From positions 310,001 to 374,000 of the forward strand of contig KV748195.1 in NCBI GenBank assembly GCA_001692895.1: DNA of 64,000 bases. Direction: 5' to 3'. How positions within the stretch are numbered: position 1 is the stretch's first letter; each line of letters starts with the position of its first letter. The notes below the pieces were generated by a model. That model did not search any database. It saw only the letters and a list, made by a program, of their open reading frames with translations, and had not been told where the DNA came from. This DNA comes from Cenococcum geophilum 1.58 (Eukaryota; Ascomycota; Dothideomycetes; Gloniales; Gloniaceae). The position numbers and the translations under genes were made by a program. Positions 12,591-25,165 of the stretch are shown here, in pieces.

Positions 12591-15500
12591 ATGCAGAACG
12601 ACCCTAAAGCCCCTATAACGGCCGACGCTATTATAGCCGCACTCTAAGAATAATTAGTAGGTATATAGAAGTCCTTTACGGACGCCCTTGCACAGCACTA
12701 AGCCACTTTAACTTAATAGCAAGCCAAACAAAAAGCACGACAACAATAATTAATTAAAGCACTTTAAGAAGAAGTCTGTATCCTTAAGATGCCTATATTA
12801 AGGCCCTAAGACCGAACGCTATCTCTAGAGATAAACACGCGGAATATAAGCCCTAAATTAGTAGTAGTTACTTACCCTATAGAGCCAACTACCGCACTAA
12901 AATAATCCAAGAAACTACTAGACCCCCTAGTATTCACCAGTAAACGATAAAAGCTTTAGTTATTTTTAAGCCGGCTTAAAAATAAGCTAACCGGTAATGC
13001 TAACCGCTACCTAACCGAAGCCAACCAACTCTATTACGCCCTAAGTTAACTAGGAGGAGACGTAGCTAATCTTATTAAACCTTTCTAACTAAACTTAGTA
13101 TAAAGCCTAGTTACACTTCTTAAAGCTATATACGGTAACCTAAACCGCTAAGCTACCGCTTAAAGAAAGATAAACCAAATAACTTAAGAAAAGAAAAGTT
13201 TCCTAATATACTTCTCCAAATTTAACTGCTACGCAAAGGAAATAGGCTGGAATAACTCCGTATTAATTAACAGCCTTATTAAATCCCTAAGCCCTAAACT
13301 AAAAACCTCCCTAATAGGCGTAGACCTCCCAGAAACTCTTAACACCTACGTAAACGTTATTAACAAACGGTATAACGATATACTACGCCTTACACTAAAG
13401 CCCGTTTATTGGTACAACATAATAACCCCGCGAACGCCCACTAAGTCATTATCTTAACCTAAGCACCCCAACGCCATAGATATTAACACTGGGACCCTAG
13501 GATACGCCCTATTAGGGTCCTCTAAATAAGAGCAACGCATTAAGCTAGGCCTCTACTTTAAATATAAAAGCGGCTCCCACCTCTTAAACTACTGCTCCGT
13601 CCCTATGCCCTAAAATAATTTATAAACAGCTAGCACTAGCAGCCGTTTACTATATCGATCTTCCGGTTACCGTCCTTAATCTTTATCTAGTTCTAGCCCT
13701 ACGTCTAGTAAGCACCACTTATAAGGACAAAGCTCCAACTAACGTCCTATAAGAACCCCGCCCTAATTACCTCTAAAAGGAAGGTCCTAGAGCTAAGTCG
13801 CTCTCTAAAACAGCTCTACTATAGGATCTTATTAAACGCATTTAACGTTACGAACTCTGACTTTTAGGACTATAGTATAACTATTAACTACCATCTTCGG
13901 CAGAATGGTTAATAGGCTAACGCTTAAATCCTAATTAATACAGGAGCTAGCGGCATAGGATTTATTAACAAGATCTTTATATAAGATAATAGTTTTACCC
14001 TAACCCCCCTTAACTGGCATATTAACGTATTTGGATTTAATGGCAAACGCACCGTCTTAGGCTATATTACCTATGTGGTAACCCTAAGACTCTAATACCT
14101 AAACCACGAAGAACTAATTAAGCTTTTCGTTACCACCCTAGGTCACTTAGTAATCCTTAAATAACCCTAGATAAAGCTATATAAGGTAACTATTAATTAG
14201 GACAACCTTAAGCTTCTATTTACCGCCTCCCATTGCAAGCAGAAGTGCTTTATAACTTACTACTTAGACCTAGAACTAAAATCTAAAGAATCTACTAGAT
14301 TCCACCAACATAAGATTTCTACCGAATTCCACTAACATAAGAATTCCACCGACACCCACTAAGGATCCGAAAATTCCACTAAGCTCCATAAGTTATTACT
14401 AAGCACTACACCACCCTAAACTAAATAGAAACTTAAGCTTAGCATACGAAACTACCAAAAGGACTAGTATCCTATGATGAAAAGAATACTTAAAGAACCC
14501 GAACCTAAATCTAATACTAACTCCGTACCTAATACTAAACCTAAACCTAAATAAGAAACTACAGACGAGCCGAACGAGCTTGGTACCCTAAATATCCACA
14601 TAATTAGAGCTACTCCGTTAGCGCAACTTGCTAAAAAACCTAAATATATAATCTTTACTATTACTATAGCTAATATTGAGAAGGCCTTAGCACCGAAGAA
14701 GCATACTAACCCTGCTATAAAGGTACTAGTAGAGTACTATAACCGCCTAGAGGTATTCTTATGGAAGGAAGCTAATAAGCTACTGGAACACCAATTGTAT
14801 AACTATAAGATTATACTTAAAAAAGGAAAGCAACCTAGATTTAGACCCTTATATAGGATGTCCTAAAACGAACTTTAAGTACTATAAAAGTATTTAGATA
14901 AGAACCTAAGCAAAGGATTTATTAGAGTAAGCTTATCGCCTATAGCCGCACTAGTGATCTTTATTAAGAAACCCGGCGGCGGTCTACGCTTCTATATAGA
15001 CTACCGAGCTCTTAACGCCGTTACTGTTAAGAACTAATATCCAATCCCGTTAATATAGGAGACACTAAACCGACTAAGTAAGGCTCGCTACTATATAAAG
15101 CTTAATATTATCTCTACATTTAAACGCCTCTATATAGCAAAAGGAGACAAATAGCTTACTATATTTCGTACTCGGTATAGACTATTTAAATACTTAGTAA
15201 CGCCATTCGGCCTCGCAAACGCTCCGAGCTTGTTTCAATATTATATAAATAACACCCTATGCCCCTACCTAGATATCTTCTATACTACTTATATCGACAA
15301 CATCTTAATATATAGTAATAACCTAACCGAATATTAGAAATACGTTAACCTTATCCTATAAGCCCTATACGGAGCTAGTTTATAATTAGATGTAGATAAA
15401 TACAAGTTTTATAAAACGGAAGTCCTATACCTTAAACTCCTTATTTCTATAAACGGTATATAAATAGACCCGAAGAAAGTTAAAGTAATTATAAACTAGC

Positions 15501-17710
15501 AAGAACCTAAGAACGTTAAGGATATAAGAGCCTTTATAGAATTTACTAATTTCTACTAACGGTTTATTAATAACTTCTCCGCCCTGGTTTTACCCCTTAT
15601 AGCTCTAACCTAAAAGGATAAAGTCTTTGTCTTTAACAAGGAATATAAGAAGGCCTTTACCTATCTAAAGGTTATATTTACTACTGCGCCTATACTCTAA
15701 TACTTTAACCTAAACCGAATAAGTGTTATAGAAGCCGACTTATCTAACTACGTCACTAAAGGCATCCTATCTCAATATAACGAGGATAGAGTATTATACC
15801 TTATAGCATACTTCTTAAAATGACTAAGCCTAGCCAAATGCAACTATAAGATCTATAATAAGAAATTATTAGCCATTATTAGATATTTTAAACAATGGCG
15901 ACCTAAACTAGAAGGCGCTGGATTTCTAATTAAGGTCCTTAGCGACTATAAGAACCTATAGTACTTTACAACCACAAAACAGCTAAGTTATTATTAGGCC
16001 CGCTAGTCAGAATATTTATCTCGTTTCTAATTCTTAATTACGTACCGCCTAGGCGTCCAAGGCCAGAAGCCTAATACTCTAACCCGACGCTTGTAAGACA
16101 CGCTAGCCTTAGAAGAAGCGCGCTCTTACTAAAATCAGACCCTACTTCGCCCTAAACTATTTAACCCTCCTACCGAAGATCTTATGGTATACGTCCTTAA
16201 AATAACTAATTAATCGATTAAACAGATTATAGTTGATAAATACCCAAATAACAAGTTCATTTAAGAGACGCTTAAGCTAATACAAGATAGCATTAGACGC
16301 TTTAAAAAGATTTCTCTAAGTAAATACAAAGCCTGTGGAAACCGCTTATATTACTAGAACCGTCTAGTTGTCCCTAATTACGATAAGCTTAAGCTCAAAC
16401 TCCTTAAATATATACACGATTTACCTGTCACCGGCCACCCGGACTAAGGAAAGACCCTAAAACTACTCCAACAGGAGTATTATTGGCCGAATATATACAA
16501 TATAATACGAAGGTACGTCTCTAGCTGCCACACCTACTAACGAGCTAAAGCCTCGCATAAGACGTATAACGGTCTTTTAAAGCCACTACCTATTCTAGAC
16601 TAAAGATAGAAGGATATCTTAATTAACTTTATTATTAACCTTCCTAAGAGTAGAGGCTGTATAAATATTATAGTAGTTATAGACCGACTATCTAAAATAA
16701 AACACTTAATCGCCTACCCTAATATATTAACGCTTACCGTCGCCCGACTATTCCTAAATTATATATAGAAACTCCACGGACTCCCTAAAACAATTATCTC
16801 CGATAGAGGTAGCTAGTTTATCTTAGCATTCTAGAAAGAACTAACTACTCGACTCCGTATTAAAGCACTATTATTTACCGCGTATTACCTAGAAACGGAT
16901 GGCTAAATAAAACGCGTAAATGCTATAATGGAACAGTATATTCGGATATACACGTTGTATTTATAGGATAACTGGATTAACTGGCTCGCATTCGCCAAGT
17001 TTACCGCAAATAACTCCGTCTTAGAAACCACAAAAGTCTCCCTATTCCTAGCCAATTATGGCCAGCACCTACGAATAGGTTTTAAACCCTTTAGTAATAT
17101 TCCTTACCCCGCTTATTACGCCTTATAAGTTATAGAAGCAAATAAATTTATAGAGAAGATAGAGGAACTATAACAGTTCCTTACCAATAAGATGATATAG
17201 GCTTAATTTGTTTATAAAGCCGTAGCAAATAAGAAACAAACCCTAGCACCAGCCTACTAAATTAGTAATTTTGTCTGGCTAAACATAAGAAATCTAAACA
17301 CGAAACAACTTACTAAGAAACTTAATTAGAAGAACGCTGGCCCTTATAAGNTTAAAAAGGTTNTNTNNNCTTANNCCTANTAANTAAAGCTCCCTAATAN
17401 NGTTAAAATCCACCCTATATTCTATACGTCAGTCCTCTACCCTATTACCCCTATATTAGACGCCCTGCCTAGATAGATATAAGACCCTCCCCCACCAGTT
17501 AAAGTAGATGGTAAGAATGAGTACTTTGTTAAAAGAATTAACAATATTAAGTATAATAAACGGAAACGCTAATATATATATCTTATAAAATAGAGAGGCT
17601 TTACTGAGTCCTTATGGGAACCTATTAACTCTATAGGACTTATATAAGCCGTAGAAGACTTTTATAAACTCTACCTAGAACTACTATAGCCCTATCTCGC
17701 AGAAGCTTGA
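12591..17710 (+). pseudogene. G3 gag-pol with chromodomain
   Basis: ATG at 12591 lies 36 bp after the 5' LTR. Recognisable in order: zinc-knuckle remnant (YFKYKSGSHLLNYC, about 13548-13598), protease block LINTGASG (13932-13960), RT block TTYIDN (about 15280-15300), integrase zinc finger HDLPVTGHP (16415-16440) and CHTC (about 16520-16540). Integrase catalytic residues are still readable as DRLSK (16682), SDRG (16802) and ETDG (16895). A C-terminal chromodomain lies at 17506-17640 (YFVKRINNIKYNKRKR, then LIK.RGF, then LWEP). The probable stop is TGA at 17708-17710. Many RIP stops make it non-functional. N bases at 17351-17401. Chromodomains in this class are thought to guide insertion to heterochromatin, consistent with its place deep in a repeat nest. 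Confidence 0.82.
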
Positions 17711-17727
17711 GTTTAAAGGGGGGGTAC

Positions 17728-18097
17728 TGTTACGGGATACCCCTATAACACCTTACACACATCCACCTATTTCCACCAACTTAGCAATTAGAGACTAACC
17801 GTAAAATAGTAATTTAATGGCAATCTAATGGCAATCTAACGGTAATCTACGGCATTCTACTATATTCTACCAAGTTCTACCAAATTCTACTAAGTTCTAC
17901 CAGGACTATAACCTGAACCCTATTCTGCCTATATACGTGTTAACTAAGCAACCAAGTCAATAATATATGCCCTTTCTTCCCGTTTCCCTACCTTCTTTCC
18001 TTACGCAACGTCTTGACTTTATTACGCAGTTTATGTACATAGCTTAATAATACCTACTTCGCTATATATTATCACCGCTTATACTCACTCCGTAATA
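17728..18097 (+). repeat. G3 3' LTR
   Basis: 370 bp partner of 12185-12554; starts with an intact TG and follows the polypurine tract. Confidence 0.9.
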
Positions 18098-18102
18098 ACT
18101 AT

Positions 18103-18860
18103 AGAACTTTATCCTAGCCTCTCTTAGCCTGTTCCCTTTAGTAGATCTAATTGTTAATCTTAATCGCCTAATCTATTAGTTCCCTTAGGGTGTCCGCATC
18201 TTCCATTAGGATAATTACGTCCTAAACTTTAGCCTTAAGTCCCTGTTTGTACTGTGCTATAAGCGCCCTATTATTCCACTCTACTTATGTTGTTAGTGTC
18301 TGGAACTGTATTGTATACTTAATTGCTAAAGTTTATTATACGAGGTTCTGGAGTTTTCTTTCCGCTATAGTTATTTCTTCCAGGTCTCTAAATATCTGCG
18401 TAAGTTATTCTATAAATCCTTCCTAATTTAAAAACATAAATCGCACGTCTTAATTAGTGGTTATTATTCCGTTTGCCTGTATTTCCGTAAGGTAAGGTTT
18501 AAACTACTTAAGTGCTTTTCCTAATAAGAATAGTCCTGCGTAGGCTATCCGATCCACGGGTATAGGTAACTTTACTCCCTCTTATAAGACCTTAAAGTGC
18601 ATCTATATAAGAAATCCTTTAAGCTTTAACCTCTCTCCTGTAAATCTCTTAATTAATAGTAGCTTAATCTTTGCTGCTCCTATTCCATTAAGTCTTTCTT
18701 CCAACACTATATTGTTAGCTATTAGCTAGTTAACTATTTCCTATAGCTGTCCGACTGTTATAGGTTGCTATAAGTCAGTATCTGCTATACTAGTATCACC
18801 TCCTATCCTTAAAGTAGTTGCTACCGTTGATGGCGTCGTGGTGGCTGCTTTTGGTGGCAT
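18103..18860 (-). pseudogene. G2 gag, N-terminal part
   Basis: The ATG at 18858-18860 (minus) opens MPPKAATTTPSTVATTLRIG. Downstream, RFTGERLKLKGFL, then GLFLLGKALK.FKPYL matches Ty3/Gypsy gag architecture (FxG....W or L, LxGxAxxWF). Sporadic stops fit RIP of Gln and Trp codons. It is cut at 18103 by the G3 insertion and continues at 12184. The same start is visible in the remnant at 55580. Confidence 0.7.
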
Positions 18861-18905
18861 GTTATTTAACTTCTTATATTAATACCGTAACCGTGGTAGT
18901 AATTA

Positions 18906-19330
18906 TGTAACGGAACCTTGTAGCAAGAACTACGATGGGCTCGTTAATGGGCTAGGTGTGTAGGAAATGCAAGTATAAAAGTTAACAACGTAATAACAAC
19001 TGGTGGAGTGGTTGCCTAATAGATTAACTCCAATTATATTCTAAGAATTATTATAAGAAAGGAACTATCTAGGTAGGGACTGAGGGTCCTTAAATACACA
19101 ACCGTACTCCTATAAAATCCTTCTTGTACGTGATGTACGTCTTATACATAAGGTATGTAAGTTTCTCTCATTCCTCTCGTTTAATACGTAGCACATTATA
19201 TAACCTTGGTTACCATTCCTCGTTATATGGTTCTATCGGCTCTATCCTAAACCGTGCCTAAATTAACCAACTAGCTTCTTCCGTCTCTTCTCTAAGTAGT
19301 CGTAACATCGTACTTAAAGCGTCCGTAATA
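18906..19330 (-). repeat. G2 LTR (5' LTR)
   Basis: 425-bp partner of 5461-5885, upstream of the G2 gag on the minus strand. Confidence 0.9.
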
Positions 19331-19335
19331 ATAAG

Positions 19336-21560
19336 CCAGTACGAACCTTTAATAAGTTAGCAGATCTCGAGCTTGCAAAAGCTCTCGAAGATATATACTA
19401 TATACTACCTCCAATAGAAGAAGACGAAGAATCTCTATATGCCTTTTACGTCGAGTATCCTATAAAGTTAGATATATAAGGTACTAATTAAAACGTCGCT
19501 TATTAAGCAGGAGATGCGTTTAACACTTAGGGGGTGTCTAACGACTTAGTTAAAGACTTGTTTAAGAAAGCCAGCGATAATAGGTTTAAAGACTTTATTA
19601 CCAAAAGGATCACGTCAACCTATCACAGCGCCTTCTTAGTAGGAAGGAAGTTTAACCTTAATAGTTAACTTAACGACAGCAAGCTAAAATCAGGCAGAAT
19701 ACGCGATATTAGATTATATAGGAAGAACCTACCTCCGCCACCCTAGTCAATTCGGGACCTTAATACGTATCCTCTTTAAGATTAGTTCTAAGAGGCTTAA
19801 CGAGCCCATCTCCAATCTTATTATTAAATAAGGTTGTTTTAAGAAACAGATAAGAAGCACGTAAAGGGACAGTAGGTCCTTAGCTTAATATAGGTGTTTA
19901 TTTATAAGACGGACAAGTACGGATTTCTCCAGAAATGTAAGGCATGCTTAGTAGTCTGCGGAAATTAATAGGTCCTAGGAGACCTACCTATAAGAGCTAC
20001 TATATTAGCTAGTACGACCTTCCAAACCCTTATGGCGATTACTATAAAATTCGACCTAGAGATAATATAGATAGATATAGTTAATACGTTTATCTATTAC
20101 AATCTTAACGAGGTCGTTTATATAAAGCTACCGCTAGGGTTTAATAAAGGAAAGACAAACAAAGTACTGCGCTTAAGAAAAGCCCTATACGGACTACGAC
20201 GATTACCACTATTATAGCAGAAGAATCTTATAAGCTTATTAAACGAATTGGGTTTCAAAGAAGTACCCTAGAAGCCGTATGTTATGCTAAAAGGTAAAAT
20301 AATCGTCTTCTTCTATATTAATAATATTGTCTTCTACTACTAAAAGATAGATAAGAAGAAAGCTCAAGAAGCAATTAAGGAGCTAAGTAAGGAATACTAA
20401 ATAAGTACCCTTAGCGAGCTAAAATAGTTCCTAGGAATCTACGTGCTATATAATTGTAGCCAGAGGCTCCTATAGCTATCTCAGAAAGCCTATATTAAGA
20501 AGATAGCTAACTAGTATAAGATAAATCTCAGAGGGCGTCTTCTAGACACTCCTATAGCAGAATCGGAACTCCTCCCTACCAATTACCGTATAATCCGTCC
20601 GACGCGTCTATCCCCCAATATAGACCTATTAGTCCATCCTATATCCCTACTAGCTCCTATAATGCTATATTAGAGAAAACTGGGTTTAATACTCTATATA
20701 GCTACTATAACGCGTCCGGATATTGCCTTTACAGTATTACAGCTAGCAAGGTTTAATTAGAACCCAAGCTAAAAGCACTATTAAGCGGTAGATAGAGTTA
20801 TCTAGTACCTATATAGCACGAGGAGCAGAGCAATCTACTATAGAGAAGATAAGGAAGGAATAAACGGTAGAGGGAAAGATAAAGGAATACGCGACTAAGG
20901 ACGAGATAACGGAGACGGTAGAAGTAAAGCGCAATTATTTATCTATACTAGCAACGCATTATTTACAAATAACTCCATTAATAGAAAGAGCTCGTAAGGA
21001 TATATTATAAAGCTATTTAGGGGGCTAATTGCCTGGAGAGCAAATAAGCAGGGTATAGTTATAACGTCGAGTATAGAAGCCAAGCTGTTAGCCCTATTAC
21101 AGACAGCAAAGGAAGCTATCTTTATTAGTAGGCTGCTTAAAGTAATAACGTTAAGGCTGAACGAGCCCTTAATTATTAACTGTAATAATACCTAGATACT
21201 CTAACTAATTATAGAAGACACGGTAAAGCTAATCATAAAGCTTTAATATATTAATATCTATTAACACTAGTTGCGTTAAGAATATATAATAAGACGAGTG
21301 CTATTTCAATAGAAAGCGACGAAGGAGATAATCGCTAATAGACTTACGAAGGCCCTGCCCAAGTAGAGGTTTAAGAGCTTCGTTAATATAATCGGAATAG
21401 TGGATATTAAGAAGTAGCTAAATAAGGAGAAGCAATTAGAGGACCTAAGGGAAAATATTAAAGCGAGACGGAAGGATTTAGATAAGATTATAGTTTAATT
21501 AATACACTAACGGACACGAGAAGGTGGTTAGCTTCGTCCTTAACCAGGTCGAAGCTAAGG
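19336..21560 (+). pseudogene. Copia polyprotein, reverse transcriptase and RNase H part
   Basis: Continues the Copia reading after the G2 insertion. The RT region gives KLPLGF-like then ALYGLR, and FFYINNIVFYY at about 20305-20345, the YVDDI active-site block with both Asp residues changed to Asn as G-to-A RIP would do. The RNase H region at about 20940-21400 has SIEAKLLAL-like and related blocks. It ends just before the purine tract at 21556-21565. Confidence 0.72.
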
Positions 21561-21565
21561 GGGTA

Positions 21566-21750
21566 TATTAGATAATCTATATTCTCTATAGCGTAGGACG
21601 TGCACGGGTTACGTATACGGGTCACGTGTATTATAAATATCTTCGTCTAAGCCTAGGGACCCTAGGTTAATTAACGATAAAGATATAATTAAGATTATTA
21701 ATTAATTAACCTATTTTATTAATAAATAGCTCTATATAAGTTATCTAACA
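21566..21750 (+). repeat. Copia 3' LTR
   Basis: 185 bp, ending in an intact ACA. Followed by the target duplication TATAT and then Crypton sequence. Confidence 0.9.
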
Positions 21751-22164
21751 TATATACGTTATATACGGCTTAGTAACTAAATAGGCGCTTAGCTAAGCTA
21801 TAAACACTAATAGTATATCTATAGTTCGATTTGTATAGCTAAATTAGCTACTAAATTACAATTTAGTAGGTAGAAGGCCTATGCGCTTAGCAGTATATAA
21901 ATATTACCCCATATCCACAGTTAATATTTAATTGCTAGTAATGCCGTAGTAACGTTACGCTTTTAATACCCGTTAAGTAGTATACGTAAAGCTATTTAAG
22001 GGCTCTCTACTTATACTAGGATAGTAAGAATTGGCCGTAGGTTAATAGAGATATTTACGTTTTAGATTAGGCACCACTATTATATAAGTACCCTACTAAA
22101 CTTATACCGCACTAAAATGAGCCCTTAAGGGGCTATAGATAAAGGCTTTAAGAGGACTTCTTAA

Positions 22165-24597
22165 AAGTTAGATATATATACTATTTTAAAGCTTTTTTAC
22201 CTACTTAAAGCCGTTTATAAAGCTAATCTAGTAAGTACTATATCTATTCCTACTTAATTAACCTACTATATAGCCGCTTCCTTACTAACCCTTTAGGCCT
22301 ATATAACTTACCTAATCTCCTTAATAACCTTAAGCCGTAGGTGTTACGGCACTGACGCGCGTAACCTGGATAAGGCCTAGTCAGGGGGGTTCGCTTACGT
22401 CTTGGCTCCATGTATATAGACGTGTCCTTTCCACGACCTTCTTCTGCTCCTCATCTTGATATCCGGGTCAATAGACTACCAATTGTACAGGCTTGCATAC
22501 GTTCTACGGCGCTCGTGCCTCGATTGACTGAGTCGCTGTGACAGTAGGGAGTATTATTAGAGCTCGTTTTACTAGCCAGCCCGCTATTTACCGCCCTATT
22601 TAGAATCTAGCGCTACTATAAAAGAATTACCTCTAAGCCCTTTAGTCTACTTACGCTAAAGGGCCTATATAGACTTTATTATATAGTATATATAATATAT
22701 AGGCGGCTACTTAGGCGGCTACTTAGGCGGCTACTTAGGTTTAGGCCCTTGCTGCGGCTATAGCTATAGCTATAGCTATAGCGGCGCTAGTAAAGGGGAA
22801 GCTATAGCGCTTACCTAGGCCGATATATTCTGGCTTAATTCCGTAATAGATAAAGGCGCTAGTAGATATATTATTAAACGTAAATATATAGATGCCGAAG
22901 GGACCTTAAGCTAAAAGGTAAGGCTGCTAAACGTAAGTAATTAAAGCTATAAAGACTGCGCCTACTAGGACTTAGCTATACAGTTAAATAACGCCTATAG
23001 CTTACGTGCTTAGGCGTCTATAGTCTTTAAGCGGTTTATAATAGCCAGTATAGCCTAGTAAAGTATTAATAGCTAGCTAAAGCCTTCTTCCTTCTACTAT
23101 AGGTAGGCTTTAACCTTTTACGCGAAGGGTAAATAGGCCTTATACTAAAAAACTAGGTAGTTCTATATAGGGCTACTTAGGAATATCTTATAGAGGACTA
23201 CTAAGTTTTATAGAATAACCTCCTAGAGGTAAAATAAGAGGTTTATAGTGCCTATAGCCGTAAGGTTATTAACCTAGCCAACTTAAGGGCTAAACTAACC
23301 CTTTTAGGCGTCTAGCTCTAGCTAGATTGTTAATAGTAGTATATTAGGGGGGGTAACACTTACCCTGCAAATCTTAAAGCAGCCTATCTATAGCGAATAG
23401 CCGGCTATTATCCGTATAAACTCCTATAGTAGTAAGTTTAAGTAGTAGCTAACTATCTACTCCTAGTTTTACCTACTAGCGCGTTTAATCTAGTCCTTAC
23501 TAATCCCTTTTAGCTCCACTATTTTAGTGCTAGCGCTTTACCTAATATAGGTCTTCTTTTATAAGAAGACGCTAATAGCCTAGAATGCCTTAGCAACTTA
23601 TTCCCGCTGCGAGTTATATAAAAAGGCCGTCTTACAGTCCCTAGCGCTACTCTTAATTAGGTAAATATTGTACTATACTAACTACTTATTAAAGTCTAAG
23701 AACGGCTTATTATTAAGGTTCTAGTAGTATAGGAGGTAGAAAGCTAGCCTGCTAAGTATATAAATAAGCGGCTTTTTATTATATAGAGCTCTAATAGTTT
23801 TAAGGCAGCTATACTAGTTCTACTTACCGGCGCGTATAGTAGGTATTAGGGGTATATAGCGCGTAGGACCTTCCCCTTTAAACTTAAAGGTAAATAGGTC
23901 TAAGATTTTAGCAAAGCGCCTATTGCCGCCGTAGGTAAGTATATAGTAGCCTAGTAGGATATCTATAAGCGCGCAGAGGTAGTATTCTAGTAAGAAGTCT
24001 CCGCGGGCTTATAGCTCGCAGTAAATACTTTTAAACTTATTCTCTATATATCTATTAAGCAGTATATCTTTACCCTTATCTACAAACTGCTCCTTTTTTC
24101 GCTACGTATCCCTCCGTTATAGAATTTTTAAGTAATCTCTAACGTTATCTTCCTATAGGGACTAGTGGCTATTTATCCCTATACCTTTTTGCGTCTAGTA
24201 AAGGTTTATTAGGGTAGTAATATAGCTATAAACTAAGCGCTAGGAGAGCCGTGTCTTATCCTAAGGCATATTATCGCTAGCCTTACGGCTTTTTACTTTT
24301 AGTGGCCGGCCTATAACCTCCTTAATAAGAAAAAGAAGTAGCTTCTCTTTTATAACGGTGTTACTATTATAGTACTGCTTCCGCTTATAAAAGGCTTAAA
24401 AAGACGCGCGTTAGTTATAAATATACTACTCTATAAAGCACTTACCTACTTACCTTAAACTCTTTCTGCTTTAGCTTATAATTTAAAGACATATTTTTAG
24501 GTCTTTTAGAATATATAAAGGTAAGGATACTTTGCGCGTTAGCACGTAGTTCGGCATTATTTATAATATTAATCTTTACGCAACTAATTAATAGCAT
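22165..24597 (-). pseudogene. Crypton tyrosine recombinase with GCR1_C-like tail, copy 2
   Basis: Minus-strand gene from the ATG at 24595-24597 to about 22165. It contains the 58-nt intron near the 5' end, the recombinase core and, beyond 22630, a C-terminal region resembling the GCR1_C DNA-binding domain (WGS.WRAG-like then YSLRL.K.I). The C-terminal coding part is split by the solo LTR at 22342-22543. In-frame stops are mostly TAA/TAG at likely Gln or Trp codons. Exact 3' end uncertain. Confidence 0.6.
22342..22543 (+). mobile_element. Solo LTR (202 bp) with 5-bp target duplication
   Basis: Starts TGTTACGGCACTG, ends GAGTCGCTGTGACA, and is flanked by GTAGG on both sides (22337-22341 and 22544-22548). 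Copy 3 has the uninterrupted site at 32330-32345. It keeps many CA and TG dinucleotides, so it is little RIP-mutated and probably young. Both ends resemble those of the Gypsy LTRs at 42094 and 47860 (read on the minus strand), so it is a related family. A solo LTR forms by recombination between the two LTRs of a full element. Confidence 0.85.
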
Positions 24598-24941
24598 TTT
24601 TAAGATATATAGGACGCTACTAGAGAAGCTACGCCCTAAGGGGGGGTTCCTATTTTTCTATATACGCAGATATAAACTAGGGAAAAGAGGTAGAGAAAGC
24701 ATACCTACTAAATAAGTGACTTTACTATATAGGGTAAATATATAGGCGCACGGCTAGGCTAATAGGCTAATAGTACGCGCGCATTAGCGACTTAATTAGT
24801 AAGGGTAAAGATATTTAAAGATGTCCACGGCTTAGCTATAGGCTCGGCCGTAAATATCCGTAAATATTAATAGGGGTTATATGCGTTATATATGGCTTAG
24901 CGACTAAGTAGGCGCTTAGCTAAGCTATAAATACTAATAGT

Positions 24942-25084
24942 CTATTATTCACACGCTTGCGGAGAAGAGGATTAATTAATCTAATTGGTGGGTACGGGCT
25001 TAAAGGCATCAATTAAGAATGGGTATATTCGCAAGGCCATTTACAGGGGATTGCCCTGCCTTAACTAAACGTGATGCCCATAGA
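24942..25084 (-). repeat. Ngaro split repeat B2
   Basis: About 143 bp, closely similar to 25271-25410 (shared TTAATTAATCTAATTGGTGG and AAGAATGGGTATATTCGCAA). This copy keeps C and G where B1 has T and A. The 25085-25165 stretch that follows is an apparently unique spacer. Confidence 0.8.
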
Positions 25085-25165
25085 CCCGTGCGCAAGCATA
25101 TCGCTACAGTATCTATTTATAAAGCCCAAAATATACAACTAAAGAAAAAGGTGCGGGTGGGAGGG

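Larger units (their letters stand above)
12185..18097 (+). mobile_element. Chromodomain Gypsy retrotransposon 'G3' (innermost)
   Basis: 5913 bp, two 370-bp LTRs (TGTTACGGGA... ending ATAACA or GTAATA) and target duplication ACTAT (12180-12184 and 18098-18102). Polypurine tract AAAGGGGGGGTAC directly precedes the 3' LTR, so orientation is plus. It is inserted in the gag region of G2 and is the fourth level of nesting counted from the Crypton. A fragment of a related element occurs at 60184-60650. Confidence 0.92.
5461..19330 (-). mobile_element. Chromodomain Gypsy (Ty3-type) retrotransposon 'G2', with nested insertion
   Basis: Two 425-bp LTRs (TGTAACGGAACC... ending GTAACA or GTAATA) and target duplication ATAAG (5456-5460 and 19331-19335). 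Removing the element restores a continuous Copia sequence. Orientation is minus: gag starts at 18860, pol runs leftwards, and a purine tract GAGGAGGGAGATAG on the minus strand abuts the left LTR. It contains the second Gypsy at 12185-18097; without that insertion and its duplication it is about 7.95 kb. Relatives occur at 54909-56052 and 58694-59800. Confidence 0.88.
2238..21750 (+). mobile_element. Copia (Ty1-type) LTR retrotransposon, with nested insertion
   Basis: Bounded by two 185-bp LTRs and a 5-bp target duplication TATAT (2233-2237 and 21751-21755). LTR ends are TGTTAGATAA/TTATCTAACA with RIP changes (TG to TA at both left ends, CA to TA at the first right end). A purine tract AAGGGGGTA precedes the 3' LTR, fixing plus orientation. 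Gag, integrase, reverse transcriptase and RNase H follow in the Copia order. The body is split by the Gypsy element at 5461-19330. Without that insertion and its 5-bp duplication the element is about 5.6 kb, a normal Copia length. Confidence 0.88.
1..21814 (-). mobile_element. Crypton-like element, copy 1 (split, starts outside window)
   Basis: First of four head-to-tail copies. The window opens inside it: base 1 matches about base 22633 of copy 2, so the distal (C-terminal) part lies off the left edge. The element runs 1-2237, is interrupted by the Copia element, and resumes 21751-21814, where it abuts copy 2. The joined flank GGTTATAT/ACG matches the uninterrupted sequence in the other copies. 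Heavily RIP-mutated: TA-rich, with CA and TG rare. The Crypton class is inferred from the encoded Ndc10-like recombinase and the lack of long terminal inverted repeats. Confidence 0.7.
21815..24941 (-). mobile_element. Crypton-like element, copy 2
   Basis: Complete unit: 3127 bp, or about 2920 bp without the 202-bp solo LTR and its 5-bp duplication. It begins directly at the end of copy 1 (ACTAATAGT/ATATC) and ends where the Ngaro element begins. Copies 2, 3 and 4 agree in length within about 15 bp after subtracting insertions. Confidence 0.72.
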
